Source: Heterobasidion occidentale (Eukaryota > Basidiomycota > Agaricomycetes > Russulales > Bondarzewiaceae). Taken from it: a stretch of 64,000 bases of DNA. The notes under the pieces are model-generated. The model did not search any database. It saw only the letters and a program-made list of their open reading frames with translations, and was not told where the DNA came from. Shown in pieces: positions 46,483 to 58,667 of this stretch; within the stretch, counting starts at the first letter, position 1; every line of letters begins with the position of its first letter. The translations under genes were made by a program, and so were the position numbers. Location: positions 3,410,001 through 3,474,000 of the forward strand of contig JBCAQO010000004.1 of the NCBI GenBank assembly GCA_039111635.1. Direction: 5' to 3'.

Positions 46483-48415
46483 CTACGCCTCACCGCGCTC
46501 CTTCAAGATGACCAACCTAAGCCTCCTCAGCGCCTCATTCACCTCCTGCTCTTCCAGAAGACTGAACGCAGCGCGGACGTGTGCCGTTTTCGCTCCATTG
46601 GGGATGAACACCGTCCCAGGCAAGGCGAGAACCCCGCCCTCCAGTGCCTTGGTCGCGATCAGGTCCGATGTGTCGGCCTCGACGTTCGGGTCCTCACTGA
46701 GCAGCAGCTTGAACCTACACCCGTCCGATCGCCCCCTCTCGTCAGCAAAACGGGGTCACCTTGCTCCGCTGACCAGCGATGACCTTGCGCAAAATGAAGG
46801 GCGAACGTACCAAAAGAACATTCCCGCCTCGGGTCGTCCATTCTGCCAAACCCTCGAGCTGCCGCCGCATCGCAGCCTCGAACACGTCACGCTTCTGCTT
46901 ATAGAAATTGGACACGAACTGAGTGTGCGCTTGGAATCCGAGCGGGCCCCACGAGTCTAGCAGCGCGAACGTGATGGATTGGGTGAGCGAGGCGGGCTGC
47001 AAGTTGGCCGAAGAGGTCTAGATATCACGCAGGCGTTCGATCAATTTATGTGTACGAAATAAGAACGGGGCAGTACGTACGTGCAAGTCTATGGCGTCGA
47101 GGAGGGGTCTTGGACCTGTCGCGAAGCCTATCCGGATACCAGCGGAGAGGATTTTGGAGAAGCTGTCGAAGCGAAGAACATGTCCTGCTGAGCCCGTCTG
47201 CGCTTCTAGAGTGAAGTAGGAGGGGATGCGAGGCGCAGAGCCAAAGTAGAGGTAGTAGTAGGGGTCATCTGCATCGGATAGGTGAGATGATAACAAAAGA
47301 GGAGAGAAACGATGAGATGGACCTTCGAGAATGATGAACTTGTGCTCGCGCGCGAGTGCGAGAGTCTCCAGACGACGTTCTAATGTCGCGGTCATCCCCG
47401 TGGGGTTACAGCCGTACTGGATCAGCATAGATTGAGTACTTCAACGGGGGCGGGAGAAGCATCAGCTTACGGGAACGGTGTAAAGAGCCTTTGGCTTTGA
47501 TTTAGATGCAGGCCAGCTCTCGAGAATGGAACGAAGCGAGGATGATACGATGCCTTCCGCATCAGTCTCAACCTCTTGGAGATAAAAATCGTTCGTGGTC
47601 TAGCTTATACGGGCAGAAAGTAACAGCGACATACCAATCATCTCACTGCCGAGGGATTTGAAGATAGGTATGACGCCACTAGAGTCAAGGTGTAAAGAGC
47701 GTTCAGGTCAATTGAGTGTACAGAAAGACACATACGCATAGACTGGCTTTTCGACCAAGATGGAATCACCAGGGTTTAACAGGACACCTGCCGCCTGCGA
47801 AGAATGCTCTTCAGCTGAAGACTCTGCCACAGTCCCCGAGTTTGAGATCGCACCTTGTATATAGCATCTTGCGATCCAGATGTGACACTGAGTCTCCAGC
47901 CCTGATCTGTACTTCTGTGATGCTCCCTCTCTTGCAAGTCCGTCAACCACTTGACCAACGATGGAATTCCCGACGTCGCGCTGTACTGGAGTCCTTCTAC
48001 GAGCGCCGCACCGTCCACCGTAAGCGTCGACTCCTTGCCTGGCTCGGTAGGGGAGCGCGCGGTGAAAGAAAGAGAGGTGAGGGGAAACGTTGCGCCATTG
48101 GGTTTACCGGCGAGGAGAGAGATGACGCCAGGGCGTTGTTCGAGAGGGAAGAGGCCGCGGACTAAGCCACGGGCGCTAGATCAACAGACGAAGTATATAC
48201 AGAACCATAAGAACATACTGGGACTGGGCTTGCGATCCTTGGCGGCCGTGGAGATGAAGGAAGTATAGTACTCCGCAGGAAGAACACTGCATTCCTTTAT
48301 CTGGGTTTTCGTACAACCGCTTCAATGTGAACATCCAGTGCGGGCTGATGTCACGTCCACATACCCCGTTCAACCCGTTCACCCCGTTCGCGCTCGCAGC
48401 AGTCTGAGAAGCCAT
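46483..48415 (-). pseudogene. ARO8/KAT-like aminotransferase (copy 2), frameshifted
   Basis: Second copy of 33711-35645, from MASQTAASANG at 48415 to RGEA at 46483. Two bases are missing near 46833 (ctcgggtcgtcc against ctcgggtgtcgtcc), breaking EWTTPEAGMFFW after EWTT. The PLP-lysine exon and all splice sites I compared are unchanged. Confidence 0.75.
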
Positions 48416-48685
48416 GGCAGATGCGAGAGTGGATGACAGTGGCTGGAAACAGTGGATCGCCGTGGATGCATCATTCTCGTCGGCTGCTTTTTGAATCGCT
48501 CATTTCGAGTCGAGTCACGAAATCGCTCGGTCGGAATTTCGGCATTTCGGTGATCAGCTTTTCAAAACAGAATGCCACCGTTTACTAAGTCAAAGATACA
48601 CGCTTTTGATACAGGTTCCAAAACTACACAAGAATGTGGTATCTAGAGGTAGGCCAGTCCGCTCGGCATGACGACAGATAGTTCG

Positions 48686-49652
48686 TTAAGACAAATCAAT
48701 CAGCTTGAGAATGGGCATCCAGATACTGGGATTTTCATAATGGTCGAGTACATGTACGAGCCCGACGAGTAAGATGTTGTCCGTGGTGATGCCTTTTTTG
48801 CGAATGTCCCAATCAGAATTAGATCCTTCCTCTTCACCGTCTTGATACTGGTCGAGCGTCAGTTGCCAACCATCTAGATATTCGAAACATTCGCTCACAT
48901 CTGCGATGAATTCTTTGAGGAGCTGCTTAATCCGGAAAGCTAATTGTTGCAGTGAGAGGGCTTGTATATATTTTTGTTTCACAAATAAATTCTTCCAGGG
49001 CTCATAGCCAGGCCACTGTAGAGTGAAGGGAAGAAGTAGACGATAAGTCCTAGACCACGAAAAGAGTAAGAAAGTTACCTACCTTGATACAAATATACTG
49101 GTCTCCTCTCATGCCCAGCGGGAACATGGAATTGGGTCGATAGAGAGTTCTGCATTCCGAATCCCCGATGTCTCGAACGAAGATTCCCTCGCAGCGCCGG
49201 GCTTCGTTCGCGTTCAGGAAGAATATGGGAGGTTTTTTACCAACCCACAAGCTGCGACTCGGGCTCGGAGAGTATTCGTACAGCTCCCCATTCGCCTCCT
49301 GCGGAACGATCCTAGTATTCCAAGACTCGACATATGCGATGTCAGCAATCTGTCCATTCAAGGTCCTAGACGTCCAAGTGAAAGAGTTCGTATTACGGTC
49401 ATACTTTACAGGGAGGATTCCTTTGTCCTCGAACCACTCGGCCAGAGACGTGAAGTATTCCTTAGCGAATTTGACCGAAAATGAGCGGGCAATAACTCCT
49501 TGTTCAAGAACGTCGTATTTGCGAGGTCGAGACATGAGTTCCTCCAGGGGGTTCGCGGAGGGATGCTTGAGTTTTTGGGGTCCGGTGAGATCTTGTGTGA
49601 TAGGTGTAGCAAAGGCAGTAAGTTTGCTGTGAGGATGTGGTGTGTTCGTCAC
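48686..49652 (-). CDS. Hypothetical protein (copy 2 of 35918-36884)
   Basis: Exon 1, intron and exon 2 are as in copy 1; the protein differs only at the last residue (Ser instead of Pro) in the parts compared. Frame intact. Confidence 0.65.
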
Positions 49653-50592
49653 TGTGGAGAGATTCTGAGTGGTGAGAGGGATTTATATATGTATTGAGAA
49701 TAGTGGCGAAATGATGCCCAATGCCTCAAATGCGGCCGTGGTGCTGGGCTTTGACGAGGCATTGACTGTGTCCATGAGCCGTAAGGACAGGCTTCGATTA
49801 GATTATGTGGCAGAATCAGAATAGTGACCTCGCCACAGTGCCACGACGTCGCAAAGAGGCTGTGGCCTACTGTGGCTTTGGTTTTGGTCTTTCAATGAAC
49901 ACATGGGCGCGTCCACCCAGTCTACTAGGATATTCATGATATAACACGGGTGCTCGATGATGCAGGGATCGAGAGACGTACCATGGAACGATCATTCTAC
50001 CCATCCCCGCTGTACAAGCTTTGATGATGATCGATTAAAGGTCCAGCTGATATTCGGACATGGATTCATCCTCGATCTTCGGGCTCAAAGAATCAAACAT
50101 ACCTGTCTGCTCGATATCTTCGAGCAGGCGAACGGGCGAGATCACATAATGGGCAAACAGGTACGCAGACTCATGGTCAATTGGTTTGGAGCGAACTGGG
50201 CAAGGTTGGATAGTTGGGGTGTAGGTTCAATAACGACCATCCTCGTTCACGCCCCTCCGTGTTATAGAGTATGTAGCAACCTGAGACGCCATTGATGCAT
50301 CATGGCGAGTGAAGAGGGCAGAAACACTCTTGCCAGAGCTCGCCGAACGTACGGATATCCGGAGACCACGTCGGAGGTTGAAGGAGAATCGTCAACGTTG
50401 CTGCCTTTGGGAGACTAGCCGAACGCTCCTTACCGATCGAATCTGTTTGCAACGCCTGCTCATTCACGGCTTCAAGATTGCAGTGGTACTGGATGAACGC
50501 TTTGTGCTGCGCTTCCAAGTCTACTCATAAAGCCAAACGCAGGGAAGCCTCGGCGCTGATACATGAAGTACATGATCTCAAAGGCGAAAATG
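49653..50592. other. Spacer between paralogs (copy 2)
   Basis: Same content as 36885-37839 with a 15-base deletion near 49770. No gene. Confidence 0.35.
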
Positions 50593-51476
50593 CTAGTGAG
50601 CGTATAACCACGGTCTTCCTTCAGTCCGCAACAGCTGAAGAATAGGCATCCAAACGCTAGGCGTGTCATATATCTGTACGAGACCGATGAGTAGAATATC
50701 ATTCATGGTGATATTGTTAGCGACGATGTCTAATGCAGGTTCGGTGCAAGATGTGAGCCGGGAGCGCTGGTCGACTGTCAGGATTTGGATGTAGATGGTG
50801 TATGGAACATACTCACCTCTACAAAGAGCCGAATTGCTTGGCCTACTAAGTAAGCTAATCTTCTCATGGAGACTGGTCCGGCATCCTTTCTCAAGAGGGT
50901 TAATGCCCAATTACGATAGCTTGGCCACTGCAAGGTGATGGCTTCAATATCGAAAGAGTTTATTCAGGGAGGTGGAAGATCACTTGCACTGATGGTAATC
51001 AGGTGGCCGCCTTGCGAGCCTAGATTGACTTCATAATCAGGTTGTTCGAGAGTAGGGCAAGTCTCTAGAACTAGATCTTGTGCGAGCACTCCTACGTCGC
51101 GCAGACCTTTCGTGAGAAAGAATATGGGGTGTGTTTTACCAAAATTTGGCTTCGATTCCAAGACCGCAGGTATGGCCTGAGGAATGACTAGGCCGCGCTT
51201 GTACGAAACTAGCATGTCAACAGGCTGTCCTCTCGTCTGTGGATCCATGGTCCGGAATGACTGCGTCGACTTGTCGTACTCGACTGGGACGGTATCTTGA
51301 CTCTGTGATGTTCCGGTCAACGAGCGGAAGTACTGTTCGGCGGGCCCTGCGGACAGACAGCAGGAGACATATCCATCCATGAACAGGTCAGGTTCGAAGG
51401 TTATTTGCGGAGTAGACTCCGTTTGCGCCTGCTCCGGTGCGGTGTCCAGGGTGTTAAGTGATGATGACTGAGACAT
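50593..51476 (-). CDS. Hypothetical protein (copy 2 of 37840-38723)
   Basis: Same exons and the same GC-AG first intron as copy 1, with one Ser to Leu change (LVLETCPTLEQ). Frame intact. Confidence 0.63.
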
Positions 51477-52764
51477 GGTTTGGGGCGTTCTTGCGGCCTT
51501 GTGGAGTCACTGTCAGATGGGTACAATAGCAGTATATAATGATGCAACTCACTGGAGAAAGGGGGCAGTATTCAGCAAAGAAGCTGAAAGAGGTCAGAGG
51601 ATGTTTATATAGATTTTGATATAAGTGGCGAAACACTACACATTGTAACTTGCATGTCAACATGGCGCTTTGCCTGAATAGAGTTTCACCCGTATTCAGA
51701 CCGGTGGCAAATCGATATCGATAGGCGCAGTATGCCATAAGAATCTGCTTCGCTTCTGGACAAATTGTGTTCGAAAGTATAAGAGCAGATTTGCCATCCC
51801 GGTAGCCGGTAGGGTGGCAACTGTCGACGGAAGATGATTGGCTCAAAGAGATAGGTGGCGGCGACATTTCCACGTGGCTTCTAGCTGGAGCTTGGCCGTG
51901 ATGTGGGCACGTAGCTTTTGCATCTAGATTCTAGAAGGTGATCCACTCGAGAAACCCACAAAAGGGAAGCCGCGCACATCGAGCTTGAGCAGAGCAGAGC
52001 GGTGTAAATATTATGATGAAAAGCAGCTCACGGAATTGGAGCTGCAAAGCTCTTTGTAGGAGAAGAGTCCGTGAAGGTAATCGAGCGCTTGATTTTACCA
52101 AGACGCACCGTGATCATCCGAAGTTCGCCTCATTTCCCCGCAACACTGATCTTGATTGATGGCAAACACAGGACAAACCCATAGATGATATGAGGATTCT
52201 GAACACGAATCCGTCGTAACACCAAGATGGAACGATGAACAAGGCAACAAGGCTGGTGGGATCGAAGAGTTCTGGAAGGACACAGTGTGGTGTTTCATAC
52301 GACAGCATCAAAAGATTTACTGGCATTTATAAATGTCTATGGCTGGACTTGTGGGCTAGAACGAGGTGAGAATGGTCAAGCAGTGGGCGGTCTGGATATT
52401 GATCTTATGAATGCGGATGCAGCACAAAGTATTTCGATGAGGGTGAAAGCGAGTCGATTGTGCGAGATATATCGACCGCCCAAGACGAAGCATAAGCCTA
52501 CAGCCGATGTTTTTGAGTCGAAGGAATCAGGACGGCTTCGACAAAGGCGGCGGTTACGAGGCGAATCACGTGCATATGACGCAGAGGTACAAAAAATAGA
52601 GGATATCCGATTGGCCCAGCCGTCGCGGCCGGAAGGAATCGGGACCCCAGATCGCGCTCATTTTTAATGAGCAAAAAGTTGTAACACCCATCTTGCAACT
52701 GCACCACCACCCTCGCCCACTACTTTATTTTTCTTTCCTCTTCACGACCCGCTAGACCTACATC
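51477..52764. other. Intergenic upstream of cytochrome c (copy 2)
   Basis: Same content as 38724-40009, including the CCAAT box, here at about 52610, and the pyrimidine-rich leader. Small indels only. Confidence 0.35.
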
Positions 52765-53328
52765 ATGCCTTACTCTCCTGGTACGTTTTGGGCCTCTTTT
52801 CTGTTGCGGAGGGTGTCAGAGTTGACGCGCAGGCTTCTTGACTACGTAGGTGACGCTGCTAAGGGCGCTGGCCTTTTCAAGACACGGTGCGCACAATGCC
52901 ATACCGTTGGTGCTGGTGAGCCTCACAAGGTTGGCCCCAACCTCCACGGGTGAGTTTCAATGCCAGTCCGGAACGGCATGATGGTCAATGGATGTTGACG
53001 TGGCAACTCTTAGTGTCTTCGGTCGCAAGACCGGTCAAGGAGAAGGTTTCTCCTACACCGCTGCCAACGTGAACAAGGGCATCACTTGGGATGAGAACAC
53101 TCTTTTCGAATACCTTGAGAACCCCAAAAAGGTACGTTCCCGCCCTAATGCAACGCGGCATGACCTGACTCGGGTTCATAGTACATTCCTGGTACGAAGA
53201 TGGCGTTCGCTGGCCTCAAGAAGGACAAGGACCGCAATGACCTTGTTACGTGGTTGAAGGAGGCTGTGCGTAGTTCCTGTTCTTTCTCTTCGCCACTGTG
53301 CTCATGCTTCGTTTCGTAGACCGCATAA
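52765..53328 (+). CDS. CYC1: Cytochrome c (copy 2)
   Basis: Same five exons as 40010-40573, frame intact, 108 codons. CAQCH heme site and [11 protein letters not shown] are unchanged; [10 protein letters not shown] replaces [10 protein letters not shown]. Intron 1 has a C to T change (gtacgttttggg). If the block is a false duplication this is the other allele of the same locus. Confidence 0.93.
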
Positions 53329-55042
53329 GGGATCTGGATCGCATTTATCCCATCTCATCCTTTCCTATCATATACCTTCATTGGGCCTTAGTACCGGTAG
53401 ACGACCCCTCTATTGATTTGGGTTTCCCAGCACTTGTCACACCTCCCAGCTCAACTGCATTATTTATCTTGCTGCAAGCTAATACATCGAGCTGCCATAG
53501 AATCATTGACATGCCCTACAAATATAGAATGCACATCTTAATATGGTCAGTCGACGTAGGCGAGCCTTTCAATCACGAATGCTTGCATTGTGGGCGTGTT
53601 GATTCGATTTTTTTGCGGATCATCTCGTGACTGCACATCATTTTTTCTACTATACAGGTCTGTCAAAGTCCCTCATCAAGCTGCCATGTATGGCACTACG
53701 GTCGACGATAGAAAGAAGCGTATGAGTAACTTAGCTGAATTGCAAGTCGGGCCACGCAAGTTCTGGATGTTTCAGGTGTCCCTCTGCCATCAGTTGCACA
53801 TTGAACATCTCGCACCTACAGGATTCACGGCCTGATTGATCATCAAAATCTCATACACGTCGATAGGGTCGCAAGGTCTGACGAGTCTGAAGGTACCTGC
53901 ATGATCATGCGAGGAGGTGTCGCGTCGGCGGAATCACATATTTGAGTGGTGGCGAGGTCGACGCCTCTAGCCTCGATAGCAGACTAACATTCCATAAGAT
54001 GGCGTGGCATCTGAATGAAGTCGTAGTTGACGAGAGGGAAAAGGACGGAACAGCCGCGCATGCGCACGGGCGGCGGCCATGGTGGGTCTGATAAAACATC
54101 ATTGCCATGCGCGCCCTCACAAGCTGTCGCGTAGCTCTCGCTCCGTCCAAGGGGAAGAAGGACGCGACGAAAGTCATGAAGAGGTCAATCAAGCGGTATA
54201 GATGCTCCTAGAAGACGAATGAGAAAGAGCAGACTCGCGAGTCTGAGCAAGACATTCTATGCGCGTCAAACTGCTGATTCGCGACTCCTGTTCCTATAGA
54301 ATGCAAAAGGAAAAGGGCTGAAGGCTCTTTCAAGCGCATGAGTTGCATCACGATCAGCTACTCGACTTACTCTTTGCGAAAACGATGGCTTCTCCAGCTG
54401 CTACGGGAAAAGACGCAACAACCTGGATCGTACCTGCGAGAATCCCTCGATGAAATTGGCTTCATCACCGGAGCGGAAAATCCACAGCTATTGGGAGCTC
54501 AGTGCACGTTTCAGAGACGACCCAACGTGTGAGCGGTTGACCGGGTTCCTCTGGGTTGGTTTGATATATCTGGACAGGTAAAAGGAGAGTGTGATGAGGC
54601 TGGCTAATTGATAGATTCTGAGCGACCCGATGCTAAGAGTGCGGGCGAGGACGAAGACGGAAGCATGAAGAAAATTTAGTGGCTCGTTAGTCGGGGACAT
54701 CGACTGGACATCGTGACATGCATTCTATCAGTATTCTAGCTTGTCTGTTGTGTCCCCGCACATCCCGTTGCCATGGGCGGCGATAGTTCAGCTGATATGC
54801 CAATAACAACAACCAGTCAGGATCACACGGCGTATGAAGGATGAGCAGTGCATCTTGCGCAACATTTGAGGTGGAATGGGTGAAGGAGGCTGATAGGGAG
54901 CGTGGGAAGAGCAGCCCAGGTCGAGTTTGCGAAAGCGACCTTGTTTCTTCTCGCCTCCCAGCTCGCAAAGCCACTCGGACTGCGACCGCGCTACTTTACG
55001 AATCTGCTGTAATTGAAGTTCGTTCTTTCATCCCAGCTATAC
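53329..55042. other. Spacer with relic (copy 2)
   Basis: Same content as 40574-42292. No gene other than the relic. Confidence 0.35.
54346..54532 (+). pseudogene. TFIIF-beta winged-helix relic (copy 2)
   Basis: Second copy of 41599-41784. An extra T gives QLLDLLF (closer to the parent gene) before the frame changes; the next piece LRKRWLLQLLREKTQQPGSY continues in the neighbouring frame to the stop at 54532. Confidence 0.6.
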
Positions 55043-56189
55043 ATGGACGACATCGCTATTGAGGATGAGAAGAAGCCATTCGATTCGGTGGTCGGAGGAC
55101 ATGACGAAGACACACAGCCGGACCCAGACGAGCAAATCATGACTGAGTCGGGCAACGGGAGAGTCTGGATGGTCAAGGTGCCTTCATTCTACTTACCTCT
55201 CACTTACCATGAACGTCTATCAACTGCTGCCAGATACCGCGCCATCTCATGGAGCGCTGGTCCGCTGTTGACGCTGAGGGCGTTCCGCTAGCTACCATCC
55301 GTGTATACGACAATCCTACGCCTGGCGCGCCCCAACGGATCATCATTCAGACACCTTCTGACCCCTCGGATCCTGCGTCTCCCATGGATCAGTACGAGAT
55401 GGACATGCTAAATCAGGACGTGAACAACCAAATTGTCGTCGCAGAGAGAGAGAAGGAACCACACAGCCGCGCTCGGACAACGATCATGACTGGGAAGGTC
55501 AAGCATGAGTGTAACATGCGCCCCAGACTCTCAGCAAACTACCGCAGGATGATTAAAGCGAGGACACAAGCGGCGAACACTTCGACAAGACCTATCAAGC
55601 GGATCGAGGATGCCTTACCTGGAGGACGGGGCGGGATCATCAAGCTCAGCAGTGGTGTCGCGCCTGCCGCTGGGTTCTCAGAACATATTGTGAGTGGCAT
55701 TATATCTATCCATAATTCCTTTTCATCGCGTCGTTTTGCTCAACTTCCGCAGAGACCAAAAATTAAACCGGCGAAGGGCCAGTACGAGCGCATGGCCCGT
55801 ATACCCGCAACCAGCTGCTCGACTTGCTCTTTGGTCTATACAGAGAGCGGGAGCAGTGGCCACTCAAAGTACTCAGGGAGAAGACACAGCAGCCCGAAGT
55901 CTACCTTAAGGAGGTCCTGAGCGAGATTGCATTCCTTCACCGAAGTGGAGAGTTCAATGGTTCGTGGGAGTTGAAAGGAAGTTTCAAAGGTGACGGGGTA
56001 AGCACGACCATTGGCTATCTTGCTTTGAGTTGAAATGAAGGACTTCTGTAGGTCAAGGGAGAGGGTGGTTCCATTACCGAACTCTACAAGAGGGAGCCGC
56101 TACCCGACATGGACATGCCTATGGAAGATGAGGACGAAGACGAAGACGACGAAGACGAAGACGACGATGACATGGAGGAAGTCTCGTAG
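55043..56189 (+). CDS. TFG2: Transcription factor IIF subunit beta (copy 2), one-base frameshift
   Basis: Exons 55043-55177, 55234-55689, 55753-55997 and 56052-56189. Identical to copy 1 at protein level except that one base is missing in RMPRNQLL (55801-55809, atacccgca against atgccccgca), which breaks the frame at the start of the winged helix. The last exon, absent from copy 1, reads VKGEGGSITELYKREP then an acidic Asp/Glu tail from a (gacgaa)n-like run, ending at 56189. Because this protein is essential, a real break here would leave the cell dependent on copy 1. Confidence 0.85.
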
Positions 56190-56633
56190 CCTGTCAATGG
56201 CATCCGCGGAGCGCCGGTACTTTCTCTCTCGCATAGGCCTTTCGTGTATCACTACCAAACATATCTGTTTTCCTAGTCAATACCATATCTTTTGCTTTCG
56301 ATTTCGACCATGACAGCCTTGAGAGCAATCACATGAATCATAAATCCTTAACAAGGGGTGGCCGAGCTGTCATCTCCACGATTTTTCCGCATATTATGAC
56401 ACTCTCACGGTAGCTCTAGACATCACCAATGCGGTCGAGGGCGGTTGACCCTGGTTGACCTCGCATGTGACGCACATGACCGGGCAGACTCTTGTTCGAG
56501 TACGCTATCTTGTTGCAAGGTCACGTTGTACAGGCGAAGTTGGGCTAATTTACTTATGGTGACTTTGATATATAGTAAGACCATCGGTCTTGATCCACGT
56601 GTTAAGCTGATTGAGAGTTTCGTTCGAATCACG
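56190..56633. other. Intergenic between TFIIF-beta and the monooxygenase
   Basis: About 440 bases with the TFIIF-beta terminator side and the monooxygenase promoter; no motif I can name. Confidence 0.35.
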
Positions 56634-58479
56634 ATGTCAAACGCACCTCACAAATTTAGAGTCGCAATCTGGTACGTGTCCATCGATTCTACATGCTATT
56701 AACGCTGCCTCCAAGGGTGCCTTCCTCACCATGACTTACTTTAATAGCGGCGGAGGACCCGCAGGTCTCTCCCTCGCTGCTACGATAGCACGATTCAATG
56801 ACGCTACTGCCCCAGTCGCATTTGACATCTATGAGGCTCAGCCCGTTATGGGGACTGTTGGAGCTGGGATCAACGTGTTTCCACGCACACGCCAGATGTT
56901 AGAGCGTCTGAACCTCATGGACAAGCTCGCAGGAGAGATCGGTGCAGAAGAAGGGCAAAAAGGTATGTCATTTCAAGTGCCTTTGGGCCTGACATTTTTT
57001 TCTAAATCAGGATCAGGAAGCGCCGCCTTTGATTTTCGCAAGTCGGATCAACTGACTGAGGGGTACAATTTTTGCAGAATGGTCGCAACCAGTACGTCGA
57101 TCTAGTCAGATCTATTGTCATCTGTTCGTTGTGCTGATCCACACAAGCGTTACTGATCCATCGCTCTGCACTGATCACTGCTCTACAAGCCGCGTTCGAA
57201 TCGTACTCTCATTGCACAGTCCATACTTCGGCACGCCTTGTGTTTTACTTGCGTTCCTCGGACATAGAGACAGGATCGCCACTCACGCTTCATTTTGCTG
57301 ACGGCACGACTGCCACCGCAGATGTCCTCATTGGCGCGGATGGGATCCGCTCGGCCGTACGATCAACGATGTTTGAGGGATCGTCGGCAGCACCGCGTCC
57401 TAAATGGACTGGGACCATCGTCTATCGAAGTTTGATCCAACGTGAGGAGTTGGATGCAATCTGGACAAACCATCGGGCTACAAAATCTCTCACAATCGTG
57501 CGTGACCAGGGCTGGTACTTTTCTTACTGTTTTTGTAGCGAGCTGCTGACCGGCCTCTGATGCCTTAGTATTGTGGTAAGGATAAAGTGAGCATGCATTC
57601 TGTGTTTTGAATGCCTTGGCCGAAATTCACGGTGGTGCTCTAGCATATCGTCTGTTACCCAGTTTCGCAAGGAAACTTGGTGAATTTTGTTGGATATTAC
57701 ACCGTACCGGGCGGAGAAGGAACGTCCTTCAACGACAAATGGGTTCGCGATGTGTCTGTGGAGGAAGTGCAGGCTTGTTATTCTGGATTTGAACCCGAAA
57801 TTCAAGCCCTGCTCAAGGTGAATTCTAAGTTGCTTCCATTGCTTGCAATTGCAAAGACCTCATGTAATGACTGCCTTGCTCACGAGTGCAGTGCCTCAAT
57901 AAAGTATCTGCCTGGGCCGTGCATATCATGGACGATGTTCCTAGAAGTGTAGATGGACAAGCCGCTATAATGGGCGATGCAGTACGTGAGACAAGGCTCC
58001 CGCAAGATGAACTGATAAGCAGACGTGGGATGAACAGGTCCACGCAATGGAACCGCACTTCGGAGCAGGTGCAGGCCAGGCGATGGAAGTAAGTGACAGC
58101 CCGCCCTCGCCCGATATTCGCTAGCTTCCAACTTTGGTTTAACGCTATCAGGATGCCTACATCATTGGCAGGCTCCTCACCACCCTCTAACGACGCGTGA
58201 GCAGATCGCTACTGCCCTGGCGATATATGAGGACGTGCGCCTGAAGTTCACCTTGGGAATTGTATCGAATGCGAGGGAAATTGGTCATCTCTATGAATTT
58301 GGCGGAGACCACCGCCTTCTGCAGAGGATGAAGATCGCAATTGGGCTAAGATGTGGGGTGATGAAGTCTCGAGGATGTGGCAATGGCAGCGGAATCTCGA
58401 TGCAGTGGATGAGGATTGGAGCCAGGCGGAAAAGCAATTGGTCGATGCCGTTCTGCACAACAAACTTTCTGTGGCATGA
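56634..58479 (+). CDS. FAD-dependent monooxygenase, salicylate-hydroxylase-like, apparent frameshifts
   Basis: Flavin aromatic hydroxylase of the PHBH fold. Start MSNAPHKFRVAI at 56634, then across an intron CGGGPAGLSLAATIARF (the GxGxxG dinucleotide site, first residue replaced by Gly-Gly), GAGINVFPRTRQMLERLNLM, HRSALITALQAAFESYSH, TADVLIGADGIRSAVRSTMF (DG motif), GNLVNFVGYYTVPGGEG, AIMGDA joined to VHAMEPHFGAGAGQAME (GD motif), DAYIIGRLL, then EQIATALAIYEDVRLKF and a C-terminus NWAKMWGDEVSRMWQWQRNL ending LHNKLSVA at 58479. Two frame changes are needed, at about 58175-58188 and 58297-58313. About nine exons. Family firm; the substrate is unknown. Converges on the dioxygenase with 188 bases between them. 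Confidence 0.82.
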
Positions 58480-58667
58480 CTGTCTTCAAATTGAATCGAA
58501 TATGTCGTATTCGATGAGGACGTCATTTTCTGCGGATTCGAGCAAACACTACGCTCGAACGTGGGCATGCAGGAATCAAGAGCATCTAGTATTCATACAG
58601 AATAGTCATAGCGGTACAATGCATCCAGCTTTCAACATCATTTAACTTCTACATTCTCCCGCGTGGC

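Larger units (their letters stand above)
43450..56098 (+). repeat. Copy 2 of the 12.7-kb direct repeat (partner 30677-43350)
   Basis: Repeats the block from inside the transposon through TFIIF-beta exon 4, then runs on into sequence found only once. The first 330 bases (transposon part) differ from copy 1 much more than the rest. Frame-breaking indels relative to copy 1 occur near 45024, 46833, 54374 and 55803. Confidence 0.95.

Noticed and set aside
30677..56098. A true tandem gene amplification giving two cytochrome c and two TFIIF-beta genes
   Set aside because: Possible, but both copies abut an N gap and frame breaks are confined to one copy, so an assembly duplication is the simpler reading. 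Kept as a question in the findings rather than asserted.
56634..58479. Kynurenine 3-monooxygenase (to complete an IDO pathway)
   Set aside because: No C-terminal membrane helices, and motifs such as HFGAGAGQAMEDAY fit the salicylate-hydroxylase group better.
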